Of a DNA stretch of 64,000 nucleotides, positions 43,939 to 56,900 are shown piece after piece. The notes beneath the pieces were generated by a model, which was not told the DNA's origin, made no database searches, and saw nothing but the letters and a program-made list of their open reading frames with translations. Position 1 is the stretch's first letter, and every line of letters begins with the position of its first letter. Position numbers and translations under genes: made by a program. Source of the DNA: Parasitella parasitica (lineage: Eukaryota; Mucoromycota; Mucoromycetes; Mucorales; Mucoraceae); the NCBI GenBank assembly GCA_025201805.1, contig MU619243.1, positions 1-64,000 on the forward strand. Reading direction: 5' to 3'.

Positions 43939-44620
43939 ATGGCAGCTTTACTTCAACTACAACGTCGCCAGTTTTTCACAATATCCAACATCCTAAGTTC
44001 AAGGAAGCAATATGCAGAAAGAAAGTTACTAAGGTGAGTTTTCTTCATCGCCCCCGCCCCCGCCCCCGCTCCCTAGCAACATTTCCCTCTCTCTAATCAG
44101 CACACAAGTTTTTCGCAAAATCAGCTGTATACGGTCGTTTCCAATGTGAATGATTATTATCAATTTATACCTTTCTGTAATCATTCTCATGTATATACCA
44201 ACACGCTCATGAGTAACGGAACAAATGTCTTGGAGGCAGAGCTTGGCGTAGGATTTAAATTGTTTCAGGAAAAGTACATGTCGAAAGTAACATGTCAAAG
44301 GCCTTCTGTAGTACAGGTAAATGCTTGATATTTTGTTGCCATGGAAACACCGAGATTCATTTTTTGCATAGGCTGTTGCTGCAGATGCCAAATTGTTCAA
44401 CGATATGACAACCACTTGGAAATTCACCCCCAATGTTCCAAGGTCCAGGCTAAACGATTCTTCTGCTGCGGATCATCCTACTTGCTGGGTAGACTTTGAC
44501 ATTTCGTTTGATTTTGCTTCTCCATTGCATGCTCAAGCATCATCTGTATTCTTTGATCAGGTATCAAAGATGATGCTACAGGCATTTGTCGAAAGATGCC
44601 ATGCCATTTACAAAAAATAG
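43939..44620 (+). CDS. COQ10: Coenzyme Q-binding protein Coq10 (START domain)
   Basis: Exons 43939-44033, 44109-44316 and 44372-44620 encode 183 residues. An Arg-rich N-terminus (LLQLQRRQFFTISNIL) looks like a mitochondrial presequence. It leads into the family core: FSQNQLYTVVSNVNDYYQFI and PFC, ELGVGFKLFQEKYMSKV, WKFTP and the closing VFFDQVSKMMLQAFVERCH. Coq10 binds ubiquinone and is needed for efficient respiration and CoQ synthesis. The first acceptor is the CACACAAG at 44101-44108, which restores frame; the CAG eight bases earlier does not. Intron 1 contains a C-rich block (44051-44073) able to form a G-quadruplex on the other strand. Confidence 0.93.
44051..44073 (-). other. Potential G-quadruplex sequence in COQ10 intron 1
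   Basis: Three CCCCC runs and one CCC run, separated by one to two bases, on the plus strand. The minus strand therefore has four G runs of at least three with very short loops. It is a strong outlier in this AT-rich DNA. Confidence 0.7.
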
Positions 44621-44817
44621 AGAGATTGCCGTCAATAGACTATAGAAATTTATGAAAAAAAAAAATATCTTGTTGCCACGCAGTAGCATGCCCTTATTTG
44701 TTGTCCTGACTCTTTTGAAGCAACAACTTCCTGCAAACACTAATAAAACCATCCCAGTGCTTGTGCAGTATCGAACCATCGTGACTACTTGATGCCGTCA
44801 TTGTAGAGCAGTGCAGG

Positions 44818-44825
44818 TACGCGTC
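44818..44825 (+). promoter_or_regulatory. TACGCGTC motif 86 nt upstream of PSMA5
   Basis: Same 8-mer, orientation and distance as in front of RPT4 (21613-21620). Possible proteasome-gene control element, by inference only. Confidence 0.35.
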
Positions 44826-44907
44826 GCCTTCTATACCAAGAAATCTAATACTTGAAAGGTGCTGTTTCGTTTTTCTCTATATTGTCTATTCTTTCTTTTT
44901 GATATAA

Positions 44908-45899
<992 letters not shown>

Positions 45900-45987
45900 A
45901 AATGCAACCTTTTTGGAATAATAATAATAAAAAATAAAAAAATAATGTAAAAGAAGAGATAATTAGAAAGTGCTTTATTATGGGCTA

Positions 45988-47007
45988 TTAGTTATAAGAG
46001 GTACGGCTATAAAAGACAACAAATATAAATGTTAGTAGGATAGTAAGCGAATCCATTCGATGATTTAAATGAGAAAAACCATCATTTGAGAATACTCCAA
46101 TTTGCCCTAAACCCCCCAAGTCTTGAGAGTATCCTAAAGCAGGAGTGTTTGCTGACATATCCAACGAAGGTACTGGTGAGGCAATGGGTAATGCAATGGG
46201 CGCTTCAGGCTGACCACGATGATGTGGGCTTGCTACTTCAACTGTTGGTATTGAAGTTGAACCTGTTGTAGTTTGTGGAGTACTCGGAACGGAAGCCGGT
46301 TGCTGAGGTGATTGTTGTTGAGGAGGAGCAGGAGGAGGAGGAGCAGGAGGATTTGGTTGTGCTGGCGCTGGCACTGGGGCGGGTGCGGGTGCAGGTGCGG
46401 GCGCTGGTGCTGGCGCAGGCGCAGGTGTGGGTGGTTGTGGTTGTGCAGGTTGTGCTGGCGGAGGGTTTTGTTGCTTTGAAGTTACAGGAGGAGATGGGAG
46501 AGATGTAACTGTAACGGTAGCAACAGGAGGCATCGGAGGAGCATTTGTAGCTGGGACAGTAGGAGCAGAAGAATCAGGCTTCGCCTTTATGTTTTTCTTC
46601 TTGCCATCTTCTTTATCATCTTCCTTTTTCTTCTTTTTTTTTGCTGCCTGTAAATCAGGTATAGCTGTGTCTTGTTGAGACCACTCTTCTTCAGTGTCCT
46701 CAACAGGATTCAAATGCTCATCTACAATTTTTTCGGCATCATCCACTCTTTTTTGATCTTCTTCTTCGTTATCCCAAGATGGTTCTTCCAAGTCGTCATG
46801 TGGTGCTGGCGCTTTTCTAGGCTTTGTATCTAACCCTTCTTCAGTTTCAACAATTTCTATCCATTCATTATCTACTTCGTTTTCCTCTTCTTGTTGATGA
46901 CGATCGTAATCAATTACCGGCTCTTCTTCAAAATCTACTTCCCATGGTCCTTCCTCGATTTCTTCCCCATATTCACCCCATGGTTCATCCATAAATTCCT
47001 CGTCCAT
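45988..47007 (-). CDS. Acidic, Pro/Ala-repeat protein with C-terminal membrane anchor
   Basis: A single frame of 339 residues from the ATG at 47007; the frame upstream begins only with TTG. Three parts: an acidic N-terminal 110 residues with Trp in regular spacing (EEFMDEPWGEYGEE, EGPWEVDFEEE), a Lys-rich patch (AAKKKKKKEDD), then a long Pro/Ala region with a run of alternating Pro-Ala (roughly residues 195-220). The last 20 residues hold a hydrophobic stretch LTILLTFIFVVFY, so it is likely a tail-anchored membrane protein facing the cytosol. I do not recognise the family. A GET pathway component is encoded later in the window, but no link is implied. Confidence 0.7.
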   Translation of the reverse strand: MDEEFMDEPWGEYGEEIEEGPWEVDFEEEPVIDYDRHQQEEENEVDNEWIEIVETEEGLDTKPRKAPAPHDDLEEPSWDNEEEDQKRVDDAEKIVDEHLNPVEDTEEEWSQQDTAIPDLQAAKKKKKKEDDKEDGKKKNIKAKPDSSAPTVPATNAPPMPPVATVTVTSLPSPPVTSKQQNPPPAQPAQPQPPTPAPAPAPAPAPAPAPAPVPAPAQPNPPAPPPPAPPQQQSPQQPASVPSTPQTTTGSTSIPTVEVASPHHRGQPEAPIALPIASPVPSLDMSANTPALGYSQDLGGLGQIGVFSNDGFSHLNHRMDSLTILLTFIFVVFYSRTSYN

Positions 47008-48313
47008 AATTATAATGACAAAAGGTTTGCTCAAGACTGCAAGACATCGAAGCTTTTTATATGTCTGTCATAGGATTGTTTGTTAGGAGCAGTTGTTTAC
47101 TTTTGAACCAACTCGAATGCCACTTTCCCGAGCACCATTTATCACCGGAATTTTGTCATCTGAGGCACAACACACAGGCATATATTTTTGCAAACAAATA
47201 TATGTGTACGTTAATGTCTCCTCTCTGCTTTTTTTCTTCTCGATATTTCGCCGCACTACAGTGGGTACACCAAAAACAAAGCCTATATCTGTGCATAATG
47301 CTGTATGATAGAGCTATTGTGGTTGCGAATATCCATCCTCATATTTTCTTATCATAGAGAGACTTTTTCAATTATTTTAAAAGATCAAGCCTTTGTGCCA
47401 TTCTTACTGCTATGAGGTTGCAATGAAAAAAGGCTTTAAAGTGAATTAATCCTGAAGTCGATCGGCCTGACTTGATTTGGAACTTTTTGTATCACTTTCC
47501 AAGTATATATTTGTAGTATACTAAATGGTTCCTCTATTCGCATGTTATTTAGAGCCATAAAAAATCTATATCTTGCATAAATGATGCTGAACGTGACAAC
47601 TTGATCGAATTTTCCTCGTGAGCCCCATACTAAATCATCAGAAGATAAGCCAAATACGCCACGCAGTAACTGTTAATTCTTGAAAGCTATTTGATGTGAT
47701 TTTAAGCTTTTGATCCGTCAAAATAATCGTTAGAGTTGCAAGAAGTTAAACTAGTGGTTGACTAAGAGGGCTAGCACAATACCTCTTGCATATTGTGAAA
47801 AAAATTATTTGTGCGTAAAAACAAAAGAAAGATGTCGCCAGGATTGACTTTAATCGCGTTTTGCAAGAAAATAAATAGGAGTGGTCAAGATTTTCAAACG
47901 AAAATTTGACTCCTCTTTACATTGCCAGAAGCGAACTTTGTGAGTGCAAGAATTAGTATGTATAGCTACCACCATGCATTCGAATGCAATTACATTTCGT
48001 TTAGCCGTCTTATTTAGATAGTTCCATAAGATTTTCTAAACCTGACCTTTAGGATAATAGCTTATTTCAATTCCGGGTCATTTGAAACAAGCATGCATGA
48101 TCTACCACTACATTTTGCATTATTGTTTTGTGTTCCAGCAAAGCAAAGCATTGTTCGTGGATCATTTGCATACTGGATACAACATATAATGAATATATCA
48201 ATTTTGTACTAATAAATATTGGAATTTTAAAATAGCTGAGGACAGACTCTTCTATATTTTGATTGTTTAGCGAACCTGGATTTCTTGGCTTACGCAACTG
48301 ATCATGGTATATC
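47008..48313. other. Intergenic, no gene seen
   Basis: 1.3 kb without a supportable gene. AT-rich, with no long repeat noticed. Confidence 0.5.
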
Positions 48314-49516
48314 ATGAGCTTTCAATTTTTTTCGGCTTTAAAATTATCGCAGCAGCAGCAGCAGAAGCGCAAAAGGCATTTCAGAACCAGCCTTCTAAAG
48401 CATTTTAAGAATGGCTGGTATTCCGCGCGCCCAAGTCGTAAGCTTTCTCCTTTTGCTATATGTACATTGCATGTCTTCCAGCAAAGAAAAAGCACAAGAA
48501 TTTGAGCAGCAGTTGTCACTGGTAACAACATAATATGATTTAAGGTAGCTCTATTGATGATCCCCTAGCTCAATATCTGCTTTTTTATATTATCATAGGC
48601 CAAAAAAGATAATATCATTCGATTTAAAAACGAGCTTTTGCTCGACGAGCTAATAAAAATCGAGGTAAGATATTTAGAAATCCAAGAAAAGAAGATCATC
48701 ACATTATTATGCGCACATAACTCAACTTTCCGAATAGAAGAGTCAAGTAAGTTGGTATTGATATTTATATTAACTAGAAATGAGTCATTGAGCGATGATC
48801 CATCGCAGCAGCAATCATTATCACGCAACTTGGATGAAGCCATCAGACTAAAATATAGCCAAGTTTCCGAATTTATTACCATATCATCATTCTCCATTTC
48901 CTCGATTCATCAGACTATGCTTCAAATGGATGAAAAGAGATCCGAAATAAGGGATAAGCAATCAAAACTTGGCGTAAAAGTAGCCGAATATGTAAAGACT
49001 ATATTGGAAGTGTTAGACATTACATGGACCGTGATTGAGCAATTTAAGTACAAGGCCCAAAAAGATAAAAACATAGCATTTGATGAGCACTATGCGGCTC
49101 TGGTTGATACCTTGCTGCTCAAGGCCAAGTAAGCCCGATTTTTTTCCTAACATGTTGAAACTGCCAAGCTAATATTTGACTGCATACAGAATCCTTCAGT
49201 TGTCAGTCCTTATCGGAACCTACGATGATCCCGAATTCATTGCAGCATTAGAAACATTAAGGTATTGTTTATATTGGATTTACGACAAATTTTTTATTTG
49301 ATTATATAAAGATAATAATAATAACAATAATAATATAGAAACCTTTTGGATAAAAGATATAAAGATGCAGAAACAATGTTGGCGTATACCACACAAAAAA
49401 TAGAAGAATACAATGGAGTTGGACCAGAATTTAGAACGCTATCAGTGGCATATCAGAGGCTACTCGATAAAATCCAGGCAACAAGAGATGATATAGACAG
49501 AATAAGGAACAACTAA
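48314..49516 (+). CDS. Coiled-coil protein resembling augmin subunit HAUS4
   Basis: Model: exons 48314-48417, 48482-48521, 48599-49128, 49190-49261 and 49339-49516, 307 residues, all phases consistent. The C-terminal part (AALVDTLLLKAKILQLSVLI, then DPEFIAALETLRNLLDKRYK, YNGVGPEFRTLSVAYQRLLD and DKIQATRDDIDRI) resembles the end of HAUS4, a subunit of the augmin complex that nucleates microtubules from existing ones. The rest is helical and coiled-coil-like. The N-terminal two exons, with a run of five Gln, are less certain, and a further short intron may lie near 48750. Its stop codon overlaps that of SNX3 on the other strand. Confidence 0.5.
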
Positions 49517-49999
49517 TATTTTCCTTGGATGAATTTGACGATTAGATTTGCTTTTGACTCTTCATATTCTTGTATTAAAGTGATGTTGCTGCAAAGAATC
49601 TGTAAAAATCTTTCCAACTTTTGTCTTCTTTCCTCAATGGCTTTATCAGTGAATCTGCCTCTAAAGATCTTTCCTGGTAAATTTGGCACCTTGATCTCAT
49701 AGTCATTCTCTTCTAGCTTGAACTTTAGTGATTCAAATTTACTGTATCTTCTTCTGACTACAGATTCCTTCATGTTGAACATGGGCATATTTGTTTTGCA
49801 GACGATTTCATAATCAGTATACATGCCAAATCCGGTACCTGAATTTATTGTTTATTGTTATGAGATGTCTGATCCATATTCTAGACTGCATAAACTTACC
49901 ATGAGTTTGAGGTGCTCTGACTTCAATCTGTAAGAATGAATCAGGAATACCTTTGAATTCTTCAATAGTAGTTTCTTGTCTGAGGGTGGATACTTTCAT
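49513..49999 (-). CDS. SNX3: Sorting nexin 3 (PX-domain protein, Grd19 type)
   Basis: Exons 49900-49999 and 49513-49838 encode 141 residues, nearly all one PX domain (human SNX3 has 162). FLQIEVRAPQTHG|TGFGMY spans the splice, then TDYEIVCKTNMPMF, the phosphoinositide-binding VVRRRYSKFESLK, VPNLPGK, and RRQKLERFLQILCSN. SNX3/Grd19 binds PI3P on endosomes and works with retromer to return cargo to the Golgi. The ATG at 49999 gives the usual short N-terminus. The TAG stop (49513-49515) overlaps the TAA stop of the opposing gene (49514-49516). Confidence 0.93.
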
Positions 50000-50119
50000 T
50001 TTTTTATTCGAGATATAGAGAATGTGATTGAGGATAATAATAAAAAGAGGGAAGAAAGGGAAAATAATGCCTCGTATTTATAGTCAAAATCCTTCAAATC
50101 TTTGTTTATTTATTTTTGC

Positions 50120-51568
50120 TTAGTGTTTCATAAACTGATCATAACTTGCACCGAGTTCTTCCAGCATGTGAGTGGTTAAAACGGATCTACCATGCTTTTT
50201 GAAGGCTAAGCTTGAACTTGTTCTGGTAATCTGACAGGCACCCCACGTAGCGTACATGGCAATATCCTTGGCAGGGATTTCATTTGAATGACTAGATAGT
50301 ATTATATTAGTTTAAATGAAAATAAGTTATCTGGCCGTAGCGATAATACCTCCAAACACCATCTTGGTAAGCTTTTCCCCAAGCCAAAAATGCCGCAATG
50401 GCACCCGAAAGGACATCCCCCTGACCACCCATTCGTTTTAAACCGCCCTCAGCATCACATTGCAAGACTAAATAATATTATTATTCATCCAAACAAACAA
50501 ATAAATTGGTATATATCATATTGTACCTTGTTCACCGTTTGTGATAATATCAACAGAACCCTTCTGAACAACCGTGACACCGCCAAGAGATCGACTAAGC
50601 TCTATTGCAGCCTGATCAACTTGCTCCTTGTTTGTTTGGACATTCTGAGCGGTTAAAAAAATAAAGGGGATTAGTAGAGAGAAAATGTATTTTTCCATTA
50701 AGATATTGTACCATCTTTTCACATAAACGCTTAAATTCAACAACATTAGGGGTTAACACAGCCTTTTCGTAGCCTTGTACAGTTTCAGGGTACTGTTGAA
50801 CAAGATACAAACCATCCGCATCAATGACAATTGCCATATCGTTTTCGCGAGCTTTTTTTATGAGCTCTCTGGCAGTATCTTGCATGATGGCATCTCTAGA
50901 CAACCCAGGACCAACCACCAATACATGCAATCTTGAGAAGAGACTTGAAACATTATCAACTATTTCTTTGATGGGCTTCGATTGAACCGTGTCTTGTGTT
51001 CTGAGATATGGATGTACAATCAAATCTATTTGTATATATTTGTATATATTCTCCTTTTTCTAATACAAGTGTTTGTTTATGTTACCTGGTGAATAACTCT
51101 ATAAAACAAAGATGTATTTAGTATAATAAATATATATATTCCTCGATTTGCGGCATATAGCAAAATACCTTGATAGCTGTGCTTGCCCCAGGAGAACAAA
51201 AAATATGACATAAATCAACACCCTTAACATTCCTATTAATTTTAAATCATGCAAATTAAAATACAATACACTTGCCACTTTTAATGAAGTGATTCCGCTA
51301 TAATAAGGTGCACCTGTGTACCTAAAATCGGATGAGAATGTTTGAAATAAAATAATCAATATTCATGCAGGTCCTAAAAAAACAAAGCTTCCTACTCTTC
51401 TGAACCACCAACGACACCTACTCTTCCTTTTTTTTTTTTGTTTCATTAGATTAGAACAATCTAGAGAATCTATCAACTTGTATTACCTGCTTGCCCTTTA
51501 TGTAATTCATGGGATAAAGGTGGAATGAGTTGTCTAACTAACTTGATATCAGGGATTCTTGCTGGCAT
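50120..51568 (-). CDS. NAXD: ATP-dependent (S)-NAD(P)H-hydrate dehydratase
   Basis: Nine exons (51487-51568, 51396-51426, 51276-51321, 51169-51222, 51086-51098, 50712-51025, 50527-50644, 50350-50467, 50120-50291) encode 315 residues. The enzyme repairs hydrated NADH/NADPH (NADHX) using ATP. Motifs: [69 protein letters not shown], and the catalytic [18 protein letters not shown]. Several exons are very small: 31, 46, 54 and 13 nt. Intron 3 (51223-51275) is GC-AG with a GCAAGT donor. Every one of the eight junctions is needed to rebuild the conserved sequence, which makes the model trustworthy. Confidence 0.94.
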
Positions 51569-51914
51569 TTTGTTGAAAAAGAAAATCGAACAAAAGAAAA
51601 AGGTTTTTCAGCATAATAATGATGCTATTATGCTATATACAAGCTTTTAGCTTGAAATCCCGAAAATCTTTTAGTATGAGCAACCTTTTTCATCATAATC
51701 AAGAAAACTTGTTTCAATCGATACACAAATACACTCATGTACGTAAAAAAGAAAAAAAGAAGCGCTGCATGGGCCTATATAACGTATACATGCAATGTAA
51801 CCTCACGTGGAAATCCAATTTGTTTGTTGTTTTTGTTTAGAAACGTCTATCATCTCGGAAGTTGATTAAGCATCTTTTTTAGGATATTTTTTCCCTCTTT
51901 TATTCTTGCGCGTA

Positions 51915-52636
51915 ATGACAGATAAAGTGGATATTAAGAAATTGGGTGATAAATACTTCGTTTTTGATGTAAACGGTAAAAAAAAACAAAAAGAGCCTTC
52001 GCTGCAACTATACAGCTTGTATAAAAGCTTACGTTTCTAGATGTCCAATTATTAAGAACAAAATATCGCATTGTGGGGGCCCTGAATGGCACCCTTCCAC
52101 AGTTTCCTTTGCAGAACACGTTTTACGGGTTGCCACTCATTTTGTTACTGGAAGAAGTTGAATTATTAGTAAATAGAGGTAAGCACTAAAAGCCCTAGAC
52201 TATATTCGGCGCACGATAAACAAACAAAACAGAAACTTGATTCCATATGACAGGTTGGGCCAACATTATTCAAAAAACATCCAAAACTGCTAGTATAACA
52301 ACGGTGATGCAAAAACCGCACGTTACCATGGCAACAAACATCCTTGTGCAGGAGCACAATAAGATGAATGCATTCGTATTTGATTTTTTTTGGTCGCAAG
52401 GCTATTACATAACCAGTGGAATTAAATTTGGTGGCCATTTTTTATTATATCCAGATGATCCCATGTGCGTTCATAGCGAATACATTGTCTCTATCAAAGA
52501 CAAACACCAAGACATTTTGCCTCTCGAAATTATTGGGATGGGAAGAGCTGCTACCAATGTGAAAAAGACTTTTGTGTTGGCTGCAAAGGATCAAGAACAA
52601 GTGTTATGTTACTCAGTTGAATGGGCTGGTTTTTGA
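51915..52636 (+). CDS. SEN34: tRNA-splicing endonuclease subunit SEN34
   Basis: Exons 51915-51975, 52041-52178 and 52254-52636 encode 193 residues, smaller than yeast (275) or human (310) but with both ends of the fold. The N-terminal part has LRTKYRIVGALNGTLPQF. The catalytic domain shows the three active-site residues of the family: Tyr in GYYITSGIKFGGHFLLYP, His in CVHSEYIV, and Lys in the NVKKTFVLA segment. Sen34 cuts the 3' splice site of intron-containing pre-tRNAs within the four-subunit complex. It is divergent from NAXD, 346 bp apart. The linker between the N-terminal and catalytic domains is short here, which explains the small size. Confidence 0.9.
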
Positions 52637-54457
52637 AACATTTGTATATCTGTAGATTATCATCGTACATAAAGAAATGGCCACATGAATATGAATATAT
52701 ACTGCTATTCAAATGCAATGCAATAAATATGTTTTCCACGTTTCAAAAATTGCATGCATTGGAAAATCTTGTTTTTTTATTATTCTTTTCACTGCGATCC
52801 TTTTTTCCGTGATACGAAATAATACGTTTAATGATGCGCACTGCATATTTGATATTGCAGAGGTTCTATATAGCTGGCATAATCTTCAAACAAATGTATA
52901 CTTCCCTGTGCATTCATTTGCCTTTGCTCAATAAAAGTGTTTTATCCTGCATAATTATGGAATTCCAACGCAAAACAACACTAAAATGTATCCCAAATAA
53001 TAAATATTGGTTAAATGATATGCATATCGCAATGTGCAATCCAAACGGTCTGTATTCGACTAAGTATAATGATGGTTGTGGTAACAATGACGAGAACTCG
53101 ATTCAAATACCACTCAGTTTTCTGCATCAATCACCCTGATTTTCAACTAAAAAACTTGGATTTTCATGATCGCATTTGCACCTGTAATGATTTCTGGTCA
53201 TTTGGACATTATCCGTTTTTCGGCTAGAAATTCAATTTAATTGTTACAGCGGAAAGTGAGACTCGAAACGCTAATTTTTTGAAATCAGAAAAATCTAAAT
53301 AATGCATCAAAAAGTTGTTACAAGTTCAGGACAATGCTTCTGTATGGGTCTAATTGCAAGAAGTTTTCAAAATCTATCATTACATGGGCTATATAGCTGT
53401 TGATCGCAAGCAGTATTTCAACCCCCCCCCCTTTTTTTTTTACCACATTTGACTGCAATTATCTACTGTTATTTGTTTAATCATATAAATAACTCTAACG
53501 CAGGAAATGGTGCGCACCAGCATTATTGTTTAATTTAGTTCAATTTTATACGAAAATAAGTAGAAATATTTGCAAACACACATTTGTAAATATAAAGCAT
53601 ATTGACCAAGATGTTTATAGTATCATATATGTACTCTCTCAAGTCAACGATATAGAGACGAGGTGCTATCTTAATATGTGCAAAATAATGTAAAAACTAT
53701 CGACATTAACAAATTTTTGAAAGAACAGATTATTCTTATAATGATTCAAGCAATCGATTTGCTTTTAACTATAGTAGCAGTGCCAGATATTCATAGCTGG
53801 AGATCATGATATTGAGACCCCATTGCCGACCCCTAACAAGCAGCATCAACAAAAACGGATCTACCCTACTGATCTGATGGATGATTTTATAAAATAAGCT
53901 TGTTGTTATGGCGTTGCTGTGATACTACTGGCTTTGCATTATACTTCCTGGACAATATTTTTGTTTCTGATTAGAATGTAATTTCATTGTCGTTTGATCT
54001 TGAATTATGCGAATGATTCTGGGATACGCCGCTTTTCTATTAGATTGGCTGCTGCAGGTCCTAACGGGGATGTTACGGGTAGGACTTGATATTGCCATCT
54101 TCTGTTATACAGAGAAGCAAATAGCCCTCTATAAATTAAAAATTAATGAGGGAAATAGCGATGATACTACATTTATGGCAAAAATTCAACCAAGTAGTAG
54201 TATGAACGCAAACTTAATATGCCAACTTAGCTATACCCTGTAAATGCTACACAAAGTATTGCTGTCAAAACTGTTCCGATCTCACGTTGCACCCGACAAA
54301 AGCAAGCGTATGTCATTTATCAATATAAAACACAGATCAACAGAATTTTCCAGCCATATAGTCGAAAAAAAACATTCTTGTGTAGTTTATTGCATTTAAA
54401 TAAAATCAATTAATAACATGCTTTACTCTATACGTTTATTTTTATACAAAAAAAAAT
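52637..54457. other. Intergenic, no gene seen
   Basis: 1.8 kb with only small frames. Contains a C run then T run at 53421-53440. Nothing supportable as a gene. Confidence 0.5.
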
Positions 54458-56119
54458 TTACTCCCATTCAATGGTAGCAGGAGGCTTAGAACTAATATCA
54501 TATACAACACGGTTAACACCCTTAACCTCATTAATAATTCTTGAAGAAATACGTTTCAAGGTCAAAAACCATTCAGCACCGATCATTACATCAGCAGACA
54601 TGAAATCGGTGGTCTCGACAGCTCTTAAAGCAATAACTTGTTCATAAGTACGCTTATCACCCATAACACCAACGGCCTTGACGGGCAAAAGAGCAGCGTA
54701 AGCTTGTGAAATTCGGCGATAGAAACCGCCATTTTTGATCTCCTCGATATAAATGTGATCTGCTAAACGAGCAATTTCGACTTGTTCACGAGTAACTTCA
54801 CCCAAAACACGAATAGCAATACCTGGCCCAGGGAAGGGATGACGCCAAACCAATTCATCATCAAGATCCAAAAACTTGCCAAGTTCACGAACTTCATCCT
54901 TAAAGAGCTCACGGAGAGGCTCGATCAACTTGAGCTTCATGTCTTCCAGAAGACCACCAACATTGTGATGAGTTTTGATGGTAGCAGAAGGACCCTTGAA
55001 TGAAATGGATTCGATGACATCAGGGTATAAAGTACCTTGCAACAAGTATTCAATTTCACCGCCACATCTCTCATTAATGATAGCAGCTTCGGCTTCAAAG
55101 ACTTCAATAAAGGTGTTGCCAATAATCTTACGCTTCTTCTCGGGATCAGTGACACCCTTTAAACGAGTCAAGAAAAGATCAGCAGCATCAGCAATCTTAA
55201 GGTTGATACCCATTTTGTCAGCCAACATCTTCTTGACATTTTCACATTCATTCAAACGCATGACACCATTATCGACTAAAACAGCGTGGAAACGATCTCC
55301 AATGGCTTCCTTCATCAACTTGGCAGCAACGGTGGAATCAACACCTCCGGAAACAGCACCAATGACATGACCAGTAGGGCCAACAATCTGACGGATACGG
55401 TCAATTTCTTTTTTGGCAAATTCGGTCATGGACCAAGAAGCCTTGGCTTCACAGATGTCCAAAACAAAGTTGCGAAGAATGTCTTTACCACAGACAGTGT
55501 GAGAGAGCTCGGGGTGAAATTGAATACCAAAGAACTTCTTCTCTTTGTGAGCAACACCAGCAAAAGGCGCAGTTTTGGTTGTACCGATCACATTAAAGTC
55601 ATCAGCAATTCCAGTAACTTGATCGCCATGAGACATCCAAACCTTTTTATAGTTTGCATTAATTCATTTCTGTCTCTCCCTCTTTCCCTCAAATTATTTA
55701 CATACCTCAACAGGTGATTTGATATCTTTGAAAAGCTCATCAGCAAAAGGGTGCTCAGGGAATGAATGAATCTCCAGCTGGGCATAACCATATTCACGAT
55801 GGTCACAAGCTTCGACCTTACCACCCATGAGGTTGGTCATTTCTTGGAGACCATAACAGATACCCAAGACAGGAACACCACTATCAAAGACGGCAGGGTC
55901 TACACGGGGAGCATCTTTGTCGTATACAGAGTAAGGAGAACCAGACAAAATAATACCCTTAGGTTTGAAATGGAGATCAGCCATCTTTTGAGTGCAAGGC
56001 AAAAGCTCACAATAGATGCCAAACTCACGAATACGACGAGCAATCAAGTGAGAGGTTTGAGACCCAAAATCCAATATGAGAATAGTGTCAAAAGATTCAT
56101 TCATTTGTTCGACAGACAT
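54458..56119 (-). CDS. GUA1: GMP synthase (glutamine-hydrolysing)
   Basis: Exons 55706-56119 and 54458-55642 encode 532 residues, the standard length. The N-terminal glutamine amidotransferase has [20 protein letters not shown], the nucleophile region [14 protein letters not shown] and the His-Glu pair in [11 protein letters not shown]. The ATP-pyrophosphatase domain has the P-loop [14 protein letters not shown], then [29 protein letters not shown] and the C-terminal [18 protein letters not shown]. It converts XMP to GMP in purine synthesis. The single 63-nt intron is GT-AG, phase 0. Strong codon preference, unlike neighbouring intergenic frames, suggests high expression. Confidence 0.97.
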
Positions 56120-56580
56120 TTTGTGATGAAAAGTTTTTATTTTCTTAGAAAAAAATGAAAGGGTGATATAGGACCACCGAAAATTTGAAAATAAAGAAGT
56201 GTCTCTTTCTTTTTTATAATGCTTTTGAAAATTTTTTTCATGCTGATGTGACTCATTGAATGACTTTATGTGACCTTTTTGAAGGGAGAAAACTGCCCAG
56301 ATTGTTTGCAAATGAACCAATCATGGTAGATGGGCTATTTTGAAAAGTCTGTACGGACACCATGCCATTCATAAAACGAAGGTATGGAGCCGTAGCAACT
56401 TTCTATTCTTGGTTGTAGGTAGAAATTCAGTCCCTTTTATTACGATATGATTTTCAAGCCCGGTCATCCGTTGCATCCCAGTTATAAGAACTGAAAGAAT
56501 ACAGAAATTCAAAACTTTATGATTGTTATAGGTCATTTTAGCAATTTCTTTGCTAGTACTCATTGTGCCTAATGTGATTA

Positions 56581-56900
56581 ACAGGCTTGAATATGATGTA
56601 ATAAGCCTAAATATGATAGAATAAGCCTAAATATAATGTGATAAGTCTAATTACAATAGAATAAGTCTCAACAAGATAGAATAAGTCTCAACAAGATAGA
56701 ATAAGTCTCAACAAGATAGAATAAGTCTCAATACGTTAGAATAAGTCAGATTATGATAGAATAAGTCCCAATACAATAGAATAAGTCAAAAAATAATAGA
56801 ATTAGTCAAGATATAACGGAATAAGCTTAAATATAACAGAATAAGTCTAAATACAAAAGAATAAGTGAGGATACAATATAGTAAGTAAAATTACAATACA
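56581..56900. repeat. Tandem repeat, 16 units of exactly 20 bp
   Basis: Approximate consensus ATAAGTCTAAATACAATAGA. Units keep a strict 20-bp register from 56581 to 56900 despite many substitutions; three consecutive copies (56661-56720) are identical. ATAAG at the unit start is best conserved. The frame is not coding. Confidence 0.9.

Noticed and set aside
54007-54243. 78-codon frame with a hydrophobic start resembling a membrane protein
   Set aside because: No conserved motif, no promoter or splice context, next to AT-rich empty DNA.
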